From Xanthobacter autotrophicus Py2 (lineage in GTDB: Bacteria; Pseudomonadota; Alphaproteobacteria; Rhizobiales; Xanthobacteraceae): DNA of 64,000 nucleotides. The DNA is taken from the NCBI GenBank assembly GCA_000017645.1, contig CP000781.1, positions 3,583,501 through 3,647,500 on the forward strand, given 5' to 3'. Shown here piece by piece: positions 57,074-64,000 of the stretch. The stretch's first letter is position 1. The number at the start of each line of letters is the position of its first letter. Below the pieces are notes generated by a model. It was not told the DNA's origin. It searched no databases and worked only from the letters and a program-made list of their open reading frames with translations. The translations under genes and the position numbers were made by a program.

Positions 57074-58332
57074 GCCCCGCCTCCCTCGGTCTCAGGTGGC
57101 TTGCCTTCGGGCGGCTTGCCATAGCGCCATTGGGTGACCGGCATGGCGGGCCGCCAGCCGGTCATGCCCTTCACCGCCACGGAGCGCGCCAGCGCGATGC
57201 GTACGAGATCGCCGCCGAGCCTTGCATGGGCAGCGAGGAGCACCGCTTCCGTCTCCAGCGTCACCGCGTTGGCCACCAGCCGCCCGCCCGGCTTCAGCGC
57301 CGCCATCGCCGCCTCGAACACGCCCGGCTCCGAGGCGCCGCCGCCGAGAAAGATGACATCCGGCGGGGGCAGTCCGGCAAGGGCGCCGGGTGCCGCACCC
57401 TCTACGACTTTCAGATGCGGCACGCCGAGGCGCCCGGCATTGCGGCCGACGCGGGCGGCGCGCTCCGCATGCCCCTCGATGGCGACGGCACTGAGGGAGG
57501 GATGCGCCAGCAGCCATTCGATGGCGATGGACCCAGCCCCCGCGCCGATATCCCACAACAGCTCCCCCCGTCGTGGCGCGAGGGAGGAGAGGGTGAGGGC
57601 GCGGATCTCGCGCTTGGTGATCTGGCCATCATGCTCGAACAAGTCGTCGGCAAGGCCGCTGGCGAGAGGCAGGAGGGGGGCGTTTGCCTCCGCCGCCACC
57701 TGCAGCGCCACCACGTTCAGCGCGGTCACGTCGGTAAAGGCGAAGGCCTCGGCCCGCGTCTCGCGCACCCGCTCGGAGGGGCCGCCCAGCGCCTCCAGCA
57801 CCATAAGGCGCGAAGCACCGCAGCCGTGGGCGGTGACGAAATCCGCCACCTGTCGCGGCCCGTCGCCGTCCGAGGTGAGGAGGATCAGCCGCGCGCCGTC
57901 CTGCAGGAAGGGCCGCAGCCGGGCCAGCGGCCGGCCGTGGAGGGATACGAGGTCCGCCTCCTGCAACGGCCAGCCAAGGCGCGCGGCGGCCAGCGCGAAG
58001 GCGGAAGGCGCGGGGAAGGCGCGCATCTCGTCGGCCGGCACATGGCGGGCGAGGCTCGCGCCCACGCCGTAAAGGAAGGGATCGCCCGAGGCGAGGACGC
58101 ACACCGCCCGCCCGCGCGCGGCGAGAACGCCGACAAGGCTGAAGGGGCTCGGCCACACCTGCGCTTCTCCGGTGACGAGCCCGCCCGCGAGCGCAAGGTG
58201 GCGCGCCCCGCCAAACACGATTTCGGCGGAGGAAATGGCGGCGCGCGCGGCGGGGGAGAGACCGTCCGCCCCATCCTCGCCGATGCCGACGATGGACAGC
58301 CAGCGCCCCGCTGGGGCACTTATGCCCGCCAT
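57070..58332 (-). CDS. cobL: CobL, precorrin-6Y C5,15-methyltransferase (decarboxylating)
   Basis: A 420-residue fusion that methylates C5 and C15 and decarboxylates the ring-C acetate. The N-terminal CbiE-like domain (about 10-205) has LSIVGIGEDGADGLSPAARA and VLASGDPFLYGVGASLARH. The C-terminal CbiT-like SAM domain (about 225-400) has ELLWDIGAGAGSIAIEWLLA. The start at 58332 has GGAGGG 7 bases upstream; starts at 58371 and 58443 give needless tails. Its ATG shares the CATG palindrome with the cobK start on the other strand. Confidence 0.94.
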   Translation of the reverse strand: MAGISAPAGRWLSIVGIGEDGADGLSPAARAAISSAEIVFGGARHLALAGGLVTGEAQVWPSPFSLVGVLAARGRAVCVLASGDPFLYGVGASLARHVPADEMRAFPAPSAFALAAARLGWPLQEADLVSLHGRPLARLRPFLQDGARLILLTSDGDGPRQVADFVTAHGCGASRLMVLEALGGPSERVRETRAEAFAFTDVTALNVVALQVAAEANAPLLPLASGLADDLFEHDGQITKREIRALTLSSLAPRRGELLWDIGAGAGSIAIEWLLAHPSLSAVAIEGHAERAARVGRNAGRLGVPHLKVVEGAAPGALAGLPPPDVIFLGGGASEPGVFEAAMAALKPGGRLVANAVTLETEAVLLAAHARLGGDLVRIALARSVAVKGMTGWRPAMPVTQWRYGKPPEGKPPETEGGGA

Positions 58333-59233
58333 GAGCGATCCCTCCGTCTCGACCCGCGCCGTTTCAGCCATGGTTCCGCGCATTCTCCTGCTGGGCGGCA
58401 CCAGCGAGGCCAGTGCCCTCGCGAGGCGGCTTGCCGCCCGCATCGCCGATCATGCCGGCCTCCACGTGGTCCTGTCGCTGGCGGGGCGCACGGAACATCC
58501 CGCGCCCCAGCCGGTGCCCGTGCGCGTCGGCGGCTTCGGCGGCGCTGAGGGCCTTGAAGACTACCTGAAGGCGGAGCGCATTGTCGCCGTGGTGGACGCC
58601 ACCCATCCCTATGCCGCCCGCATGTCCTTCAATGCGGCTGATGCCTGCGCGGCGGCGGGCGTGCCCCTCCTCGCCCTGCGGCGCGGGCCATGGATGCCCG
58701 TTGCCGGCGATCGCTGGCGGGAGGTGGCCGATGTGCCGGCGGCGGTCGCCGCGCTGGGGGATGCGCCGCGGCGGGTGTTCCTCGCCCTCGGGCGCAACGA
58801 GGTGCGCGCCTTCGAGGCGGCGCCGCAGCATGTCTATCTGGTGCGCAGTGTCGATCCGGTCACCCCGCCGCTGGCGGTGCCTGAGGCCGAATACGTGCTG
58901 GGGCGTGGCCCGTTCGGCGAGGCCGAAGACCGCGCGCTGCTGGAGGCGCACCGCATCGACACCATCGTGGCCAAGAACAGCGGCGGCTCGGCCACCTACG
59001 GCAAGATGGCGGCCGCCCGCGCGCTGGGCATCGAGGTGCTGCTGATCGCGCGGCCCGCCATTCCCGCCGTCCCGGCGGTGGAGACGCCGGCGGAAGCCGA
59101 GGCATGGCTGCTCGACCGGCTCGGCGCTCACGGCGCGGATTCCTCCACTGGAGACACGGGCTCTTCTCCCGCTCGCGGCGCGGACTCTCCTTCCGCTCGT
59201 GGCGCGGGCCTGTCCGCCGAGCGGGGTGCGTAG
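58331..59233 (+). CDS. cobK: CobK, precorrin-6A reductase
   Basis: A 300-residue NADPH-dependent reductase of precorrin-6A. Core: ILLLGGTSEASALARRLAAR at the N-terminus, VVDATHPYAARMSFNAADAC, and IVAKNSGGSATYGKMAAARAL. The start may be 58331, giving CATG face to face with cobL, or 58370 (MVPRILLLGG), which begins closer to the fold; neither has a strong ribosome site. The last 35 residues (GADSSTGDTGSSPARGADSP...) are low-complexity repeats lying in an antisense overlap with cobJ. It is on the opposite strand to the rest of the cob genes around it. Confidence 0.92.
   Translation: MSDPSVSTRAVSAMVPRILLLGGTSEASALARRLAARIADHAGLHVVLSLAGRTEHPAPQPVPVRVGGFGGAEGLEDYLKAERIVAVVDATHPYAARMSFNAADACAAAGVPLLALRRGPWMPVAGDRWREVADVPAAVAALGDAPRRVFLALGRNEVRAFEAAPQHVYLVRSVDPVTPPLAVPEAEYVLGRGPFGEAEDRALLEAHRIDTIVAKNSGGSATYGKMAAARALGIEVLLIARPAIPAVPAVETPAEAEAWLLDRLGAHGADSSTGDTGSSPARGADSPSARGAGLSAERGA
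59126..59212. repeat. Degenerate repeat inside the cobK/cobJ tail overlap
   Basis: Three copies of GCTCNNGGCGCGG begin at 59126, 59171 and 59195 (spacings 45 and 24, both multiples of 3). They make the A-[HR]-G-A repeats of the CobK tail and the SAPRA-like repeats of the CobJ tail. Confidence 0.75.
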
Positions 59234-59976
59234 ACCAAAGGCGGCAGGCCGGGACGCGGCACGATGCGGGTGTCGGTGGTGCCGATAATCACGCAGGTGG
59301 CCATGTCAGCCTGCGCCGGGTCGGCCTCGGCCAGGGTGGCGAGGGTGATGCGCTCGTCCTCGCGTCCCGCCGCGCGGCCGAACACCACCGGCACGTTGCC
59401 CGCAAGGCGCTCGCGCAGCAGCGCGAAGGCCCGTCCCAGCTGCCACGGCCGCGCCCGGCTGATGGGATTGTAGAGGGCGATGACGAAGCCGGCCTCCGCC
59501 GCCAGCAGCAGGCGCTTTTCCACCAGCGCCCAGGGCTTCAGATTGTCGGAGAGCGAGAGGGCGCAGAAATCGTGGCCCAGCGGCGCCCCGCAGCGCGCCG
59601 CGACCGCCAGCATGGCGGTGACGCCGGGCACCACCTCGAAATCGAGGGCGCGCCACGCCTCCGGCCCGTGCTCGATGGCCTCGCACACAGCGGCGGCCAT
59701 GGCGAACACGCCGGGATCGCCCCCCGACACCATGGCGACCCGCGCGCCGGCAACGGCCGCATCCAGCGCGGCCGAGGCACGGGCGATCTCCTCGCGATTG
59801 TCTGAAGGCCGGCGCTCCTGCCCGGGCCGCTCCGGCAGGCGGGCGAGGTAGGGGGCATAGCCGAAGACCAGGTCCGCCGCTTCCACCGCCGCCGCCGCTT
59901 CAGGCGTCATCTGCCGGGCCGCACCGGGGCCGAGGCCCACCACGGTGATGCGCCCGCGCCGGTCGCCGCCAGTCAT
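59128..59976 (-). CDS. cobJ: CobJ, precorrin-3B C17-methyltransferase
   Basis: A 282-residue SUMT-family methyltransferase that contracts the ring and methylates C17. The start MTGGDRRGRITVVGLGPGAA at 59976 overlaps the cobI stop by 4 bp; the longer frame is not used. VAMVSGGDPGVFAMAAAVCE, VVPGVTAMLAVAARCGAPLG and ALYNPISRARPWQL identify CobJ. The C-terminal tail of about 35 residues after PPLVYAPRS is Pro/Ala/Glu-rich and lies in a 106-bp antisense overlap with cobK; the family normally ends near there. Confidence 0.94.
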   Translation of the reverse strand: MTGGDRRGRITVVGLGPGAARQMTPEAAAAVEAADLVFGYAPYLARLPERPGQERRPSDNREEIARASAALDAAVAGARVAMVSGGDPGVFAMAAAVCEAIEHGPEAWRALDFEVVPGVTAMLAVAARCGAPLGHDFCALSLSDNLKPWALVEKRLLLAAEAGFVIALYNPISRARPWQLGRAFALLRERLAGNVPVVFGRAAGREDERITLATLAEADPAQADMATCVIIGTTDTRIVPRPGLPPLVYAPRSADRPAPRAEGESAPRAGEEPVSPVEESAP

Positions 59977-60698
59977 GCCGCGCGCTCCCAGCCGGGCACC
60001 AGCACAATGGAGAAATAGGGCGCGCGCTCGTCCGCCCGTTCGGCCAAGGGAACCAGGGCGCAATCGGCCATGGTGCCGCGTTCCACATAGAGCGCGCGGT
60101 CGAGCCGGCCGGCGGCGGCCAGCGCCCGGCGGATCTTGGGCAGGTTGCGGCCCACCTTCATGATCACCGCCGCATCGGCCGTGGCGAGGCGGCGGGCAAG
60201 TTCAGCTTCATCCAGCGTGCCGGGCAGCACCATGAGCACGTCGTCGCCCTGGGCGATGGGCGCGCCCGCCTGCGACCAGCAGCCGGACATGCCGGTGACG
60301 CCGGGGATGACCTTGGTGGGGAAGCGTTGGGCGAGGCGCACATGCAGGTGCATGTAGGAGCCGTAGAATAGCGGGTCGCCCTCGCTCAGCACCGCCACGG
60401 TGCGCCCGGCGAGGATATGCTCCGCCACCGCCGCCGCCGAGGCATCGTAGAAGGCGCCGATGGCGGTGCGATAGGCATCGTCGTGACGGTGGATCTCGGT
60501 GGTGACGGGATAGAGCAGGGGCAGCTCCACCGTGTCCGGGCGGAAGTGCGTCTGCGCGATGGTGCGCGCGTGGCTGACGTTCCCCGCCTTGGCGAAATAG
60601 CCCACCACGTCGGCGCCGGCGATGGCCTTCACCGCTTTGAGGGTCATGAGATCGGGGTCGCCGGGGCCGACGCCCACGCCGATGAGCTGGCCCTTCAT
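59973..60698 (-). CDS. cobI: CobI, precorrin-2 C20-methyltransferase
   Basis: A 241-residue methyltransferase that adds the C20 methyl to precorrin-2. Start KGQLIGVGVGPGDPDLMTLK after Met, VAVLSEGDPLFYGSYMHLHV (loop G-D-P-L-F-Y), VIPGVTGMSGCWSQAGAPIA and VLPGTLDEAEL are characteristic. It overlaps cobH and cobJ by 4 bp each, so it lies within a translationally coupled cobG-H-I-J run. Confidence 0.95.
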   Translation of the reverse strand: MKGQLIGVGVGPGDPDLMTLKAVKAIAGADVVGYFAKAGNVSHARTIAQTHFRPDTVELPLLYPVTTEIHRHDDAYRTAIGAFYDASAAAVAEHILAGRTVAVLSEGDPLFYGSYMHLHVRLAQRFPTKVIPGVTGMSGCWSQAGAPIAQGDDVLMVLPGTLDEAELARRLATADAAVIMKVGRNLPKIRRALAAAGRLDRALYVERGTMADCALVPLAERADERAPYFSIVLVPGWERAA

Positions 60699-61330
60699 AG
60701 CCCGGCCCTCGCCAGCGCGTTGACGGCGGCCGAGGTGATGGCGCTGCCGCCGAGCCGCCCGCGCACGATGGCGAACGGCACGCCGCGCGGATCGGCCGCC
60801 AGCGCATCCTTGGATTCCGCCGCGCCCACGAAGCCCACCGGCATGCCCAGGATGGCGGCGGGGCGGGGTGCGCCCTTGTCTAGCATTTCCAGCAAATGGA
60901 AGAGGGCGGTGGGCGCATTGCCGATGGCGACGACCGCGCCGGCAAGCTGCTCGCGCCACAATTCCAGCGCGGCGGCCGAGCGGGTGGTGCCGAGCTTTTC
61001 GGCCAGCGCCGGCACGGCGGGATCGCGCAGGGTGCAGACCACCTCGTTGCTGGCTGGCAGGCGGGCGCGGGTGATGCCGTGGGCCACCATCTGGGCATCG
61101 CACAGGATGGGCGCGCCGGCTTGCAGTGCCGCGCGGGCGGCGGCCACCACGCCCGGGCCGAAGACGAAATCGCGCGCCGCGTCCACCAGCCCGCAGGCGT
61201 GGATCATGCGCACCGCCACGTCTTCCTCCTCGGGGGAGAAGCGCGACAGGTCGGCCTCGGCGCGGATAATGGCGAAGGAGCGCTCGTAGATGGCGGTGCC
61301 GTCGCGCACGTAGTTGAAGGGGAGGGTCAT
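60695..61330 (-). CDS. cobH: CobH, precorrin-8X methylmutase
   Basis: A 211-residue enzyme that moves the C11 methyl to C12 to form hydrogenobyrinate. Conserved: YERSFAIIRAEADLSRF at the N-terminus, with the catalytic His in MIHACGLVDAARDFVF, ILCDAQMVAHGITRARLPA, and GMPVGFVGAAESKDAL. It starts 13 bp after the cobG stop with GGAGGGTC nearby and overlaps cobI by 4 bp. Confidence 0.95.
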   Translation of the reverse strand: MTLPFNYVRDGTAIYERSFAIIRAEADLSRFSPEEEDVAVRMIHACGLVDAARDFVFGPGVVAAARAALQAGAPILCDAQMVAHGITRARLPASNEVVCTLRDPAVPALAEKLGTTRSAAALELWREQLAGAVVAIGNAPTALFHLLEMLDKGAPRPAAILGMPVGFVGAAESKDALAADPRGVPFAIVRGRLGGSAITSAAVNALARAGL

Positions 61331-61343
61331 GCTGCGCGGCTCG

Positions 61344-62660
61344 TCACGTCTTCACCATCGGTCTGTCGTTTCCTTCGCGCAGCCACAGGCCCGCCGGTAA
61401 ACCTGCCTCTTGCATCCGGGCCAGAAGCCCGCGTCCCGTCTCGCCGGGCGCGCGGGACGTGGCGGCGAGCGTTGCGAGCGTCGCCACCAAGGCATCCACC
61501 GCGATCGCCGGACCGCGTGCCCCGGACGGTGCGCCCTCATGCACCAGAGCGATCCCCTCGTCCATGCCCACGAAGGTGAGGGTCGCCGGCGCGGGATGGG
61601 CGCAGCCCTTGGCGCAGGCGGACAAATGTACCGTCACCGTCCCGTCCAGCAGCGGCGCAAGGGCCTCGGCGACATTGGGCGCGAGGTCGCGCGCCGGAAA
61701 ATGAGCGCAGACGCAGGCCGGCGCGCCGGGGCACGCGGCGATGAAGGCGCGGGGATCGTCGGGCGCCGTCAGGCAGCCGAGCCGCCGGGCGTCGGCCGCG
61801 AAGGCATGGGCGCCCTCCGCGTCGAGGCCGGTGGCGAGGAGCACCCGCTCGGTGGCCGGCCGCAGGTCGCGGGCGCCGGCCTTTTCCGCGGCATCGGCGA
61901 GAGCCGCGAACAGGTCGGCCGCGCCGGCGCCGAAGGGCAGGCCGATGCCGCAGGCGAAGCGGCCGCCGGCGAGGGAGAAGGTGCCCAGCGGAGTGGCGGG
62001 CGTGCCGTCATCACCGGAGGTGGCGGGTTGCGTCGCGGCGCACCCCAGCAGGTCGGTGGCGCGGGCGCGGCGGCCGAGGGCGGCGATCCGCGACAGGGCG
62101 TCGAGGGCGAGCGACGCCGCATCCTGCTCCGCCAGCAGTTCCGGTGCGCCGCCGCCGATGGTTATGGACCACCTCACGCCCGGGCTGGAGCGCATGGCGA
62201 CGAGGCGCACATCCGCCTTGTGGCCGCCAAGGCTGATGGCGCCGCCGCCATCGACGACCACGGACACCTTCGGCCCCAGCTTGCCTGCAAGCCCTGCCGC
62301 ACCCTCCCGGATGCGTTGGGCGAGGGGACGGGCATCGGCAATCTCCCGGGGGTCGAGCCCCGACAGGGGGGAGATATCGATGGCGAGGCCGAGGCGCGGC
62401 GTAATGCCCAGCGCGAGCACAGCATCCTGAAGCGGCGCCACCGTTTCCGCCGTCAGCCCGCGCACCTGAAGGCTGCCGCGAGCGGTGATCTCCATCATGG
62501 AATTGCCGAAGGCGGTGGCCGCGCGGGCCAGACCGCGCAACTGGCCGGAGGAGATGGCGCCCTCCGCCGGCACGAGGCGCAGGATCAAGCCGTCGCCGGT
62601 TTCCATGGGCGCGAGGAAGGCAGGGCAGGCGCCCCGGCGCGCGGGCGGGCGCGGGCTCAT
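61344..62660 (-). CDS. cobG: CobG, precorrin-3B synthase
   Basis: A 438-residue oxygen-dependent enzyme that makes precorrin-3B. It is a sulfite/nitrite reductase-fold protein, with ferredoxin-like half-domains in the N-terminal part (CPAFLAPMETGDGLILRLVP; TARGSLQVRGL). A C-terminal Fe-S/haem-type Cys set is present: ACPGAPACVC, then SACAKGCAHP. The start at 62660 (MSPRPPARRGACPAFLAPM) overlaps the cobN stop by 4 bp. Its presence marks the aerobic route; the oxygen requirement is a known property of the family. Confidence 0.94.
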   Translation of the reverse strand: MSPRPPARRGACPAFLAPMETGDGLILRLVPAEGAISSGQLRGLARAATAFGNSMMEITARGSLQVRGLTAETVAPLQDAVLALGITPRLGLAIDISPLSGLDPREIADARPLAQRIREGAAGLAGKLGPKVSVVVDGGGAISLGGHKADVRLVAMRSSPGVRWSITIGGGAPELLAEQDAASLALDALSRIAALGRRARATDLLGCAATQPATSGDDGTPATPLGTFSLAGGRFACGIGLPFGAGAADLFAALADAAEKAGARDLRPATERVLLATGLDAEGAHAFAADARRLGCLTAPDDPRAFIAACPGAPACVCAHFPARDLAPNVAEALAPLLDGTVTVHLSACAKGCAHPAPATLTFVGMDEGIALVHEGAPSGARGPAIAVDALVATLATLAATSRAPGETGRGLLARMQEAGLPAGLWLREGNDRPMVKT

Positions 62661-64000
62661 TCGGCCGCCTCCTTCGGTGTGTCTTCTTGAGGCGCGGCTT
62701 CTTGAAGCGGGGCAGCCTCCGCGAGGAGGCCTTCCAGATCGGCGTCGAGGGCGTTGCGGCGGCTGTGCCACAGGCCGCGCCGGCGCGCATCGGCGAAGCG
62801 GCGGGCCATGGCGCGGGCGGCGGCGGGGTTCTGGTCGAGCAGGAAAGCGCGCACCGACGGCTCCGCCAGATAGGCGTCGTGGAGCCGGTCCAGCAGGGCG
62901 TTTGCCACTTCCTGCGTGGTCTCGGCGAAGGCGACGAGGCGGTCTACCGTCTCCGCCAGCTCCGCCGCACCGCGCGGGCCGTGGCGCATCTGCCCGGCGA
63001 TGAAGGTGGCCGAGACGCGGCCGTGCACCAGCCGCGCCAGCGCTTCGGACAGGGGGCGGGCGCGGGGGCGGTCGGGGTCGGTAGTGTCGAGCACCACGAG
63101 GTGCGCCTTGCGCCCCAGTGCTGCGCCGGCCGCCGCGAAGCCGCCCATGAAGGCGGCATCCTCGCTGCCGTCCAGGAGGTCGCGGGCGGCATCGTCCGCG
63201 CCATGGATGAGCGCGTCCGCCTGCGCGATCCGCCCGGCGAAGGCGCCGGGGGCGGGGCGCGCCATGCCATCCGCCCCGCCATACGTATGGGAGGCGGCGG
63301 CAAGATAGGCATGGCCCAGCTCGGCGCGATCCGCGAAGGCGCCGCGCTGGAGCTGCGCCTCGATGCCCGCGCCATAGGCGCCCGGCGCCGAGCCGAACAG
63401 GCGCGAGAGGTCCTCGCCCCGGCGACGGGCGGCGGCAAGCGGGTTCTCAGCATCGTCCTCGTCCCGCGCAGCCACGGCCCGCACGGCGGCGTCCAGAAGC
63501 GCGATCTGGGCCGGGAAGATGTCGCGGAACAGGCCGGAGATGCGGAAGGTCACGTCGATGCGCGGGCGCCCCAGCACGGCCGGGGGCATCACCTCGATGC
63601 CGGTGACGCGGCCGCTCGCCGCCTCCCACACGGGCCGGCAGCCGAGGAAAGCAAGGCCCTGGGCGATCTCCTCGCCCCCCGTGCGCAGGGAGGCGCTGCC
63701 CCACAGGTCCAGCACCAGCGCGCGGGGCCAGTCGCCGTGTTCCTGCAGCAGCAGGCGCAGGGCCTCATCCGCCGCCTTGAGTGCGAGGTCGCAGGCGGTG
63801 GGGGTGGGCAGGGTGCGCGGATCGGCAGTGTAGAGGTTGCGCCCGGTGGGCAAAACGTCCCGCCGCCCCCGCGCCGGTGCCCCGGCCGGGCCGGCCGGCA
63901 CGAAGCGGCCGTCGAGGGCATCGAGCAGCGCGCGGGTCTCGGCGCCGGCCGAGGCGAGGCGGGCCGGGTCGGCCTCCTCCTGCGGCACATGGCCGAAGAT
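62657..64000 (-). CDS. cobN: CobN, cobaltochelatase large subunit (3' part only)
   Basis: The last 447 codons of a protein usually near 1,100-1,270 residues, continuing past the end of the window (frame open: IFGHVPQEEADPARL). It is the subunit of the ATP-dependent aerobic cobalt chelatase CobNST that binds hydrogenobyrinate a,c-diamide. Visible blocks: GRNLYTADPRTLPTPTA, DLWGSASLRTGGEEIAQGLA, GLFRDIFPAQIALLD and SHTYGGADG. The last segment (GRKAHLVVLDTTDPDRP ... RRNALDADLEGLL) ends with an acidic tail. A GTG inside the frame near 63988 is not the true start. Confidence 0.96.
   Translation of the reverse strand: MFGHVPQEEADPARLASAGAETRALLDALDGRFVPAGPAGAPARGRRDVLPTGRNLYTADPRTLPTPTACDLALKAADEALRLLLQEHGDWPRALVLDLWGSASLRTGGEEIAQGLAFLGCRPVWEAASGRVTGIEVMPPAVLGRPRIDVTFRISGLFRDIFPAQIALLDAAVRAVAARDEDDAENPLAAARRRGEDLSRLFGSAPGAYGAGIEAQLQRGAFADRAELGHAYLAAASHTYGGADGMARPAPGAFAGRIAQADALIHGADDAARDLLDGSEDAAFMGGFAAAGAALGRKAHLVVLDTTDPDRPRARPLSEALARLVHGRVSATFIAGQMRHGPRGAAELAETVDRLVAFAETTQEVANALLDRLHDAYLAEPSVRAFLLDQNPAAARAMARRFADARRRGLWHSRRNALDADLEGLLAEAAPLQEAAPQEDTPKEAAE

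Overview
This 64 kb window is GC-rich chromosomal DNA from an alphaproteobacterium of the order Hyphomicrobiales (Rhizobiales). The Xanthobacteraceae (Xanthobacter/Azorhizobium/Ancylobacter type) are my best guess. The grounds are gene content (KdpFABC-DE, a SulP transporter, DUF3141, CobG/CobN-type cobalamin synthesis), strong GC3 bias, Rhizobiales-type dispersed repeats and an IS1380-family element. The family assignment is inference; no rRNA is present to confirm it. There is one tRNA (Gln, CTG), no rRNA and no CRISPR array.

Layout. 1-3.3 kb: the 3' part of an ABC exporter, a perfect terminator, and an NCS2 purine permease with an odd soluble tail. 3.5-11.9 kb: a complete high-affinity K+ system on the minus strand (kdpF-A-B-C-D-E) with two additional tiny membrane-protein genes, one upstream of kdpF and one between kdpA and kdpB. 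12.4-21.1 kb: a catabolic block with a small-subunit/amidase pair, an acyl-CoA synthetase, a GMC oxidoreductase, two similar LysR regulators placed tail to tail, and a CoA-acylating methylmalonate-semialdehyde dehydrogenase. 21.1-23.7 kb: a VanZ-like protein, an orphan non-coding stretch with two terminator-like hairpins, and a SulP transporter. 23.9-30.9 kb: an operon pta-like/ackA/DUF3141/fabI-like, in which DUF3141 is cut in two by a 1,671-bp IS1380-family element with a clean 5-bp target duplication.

31-46 kb: small conserved genes, a GT2 glycosyltransferase, the alpha-2-macroglobulin/PbpC pair, a DUF1127 protein, tRNA-Gln followed by a 48-bp near-perfect palindrome, FAH hydrolase, LLM monooxygenase, GNAT and Sua5 genes, and an acyl-CoA dehydrogenase. 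46-53.3 kb: a secreted hypothetical protein, a Tim44-domain protein, an ABC-2 exporter, a divergent MarR/AhpD-like pair with a clear operator, a succinate-semialdehyde-type dehydrogenase and two small proteins.

53.4-64 kb: cobalamin biosynthesis (cobB, cbiD, cobM, cobE, cobL, cobK, cobJ, cobI, cobH, cobG and the 3' part of cobN). CobG and CobN mark the oxygen-dependent, late-cobalt route, but the C1 methyltransferase here is CbiD, the type known from the anaerobic route, and no CobF is seen. The genes are tightly packed, mostly with 4-bp ATGA overlaps. cobK lies opposite to its neighbours: it shares a CATG start with cobL and overlaps cobJ tail to tail by 106 bp.

The points most worth a second look are the interrupted PhaC-like DUF3141 operon, the extra small Kdp proteins, the mixed cobalamin route and the 48-bp palindrome beside the tRNA.
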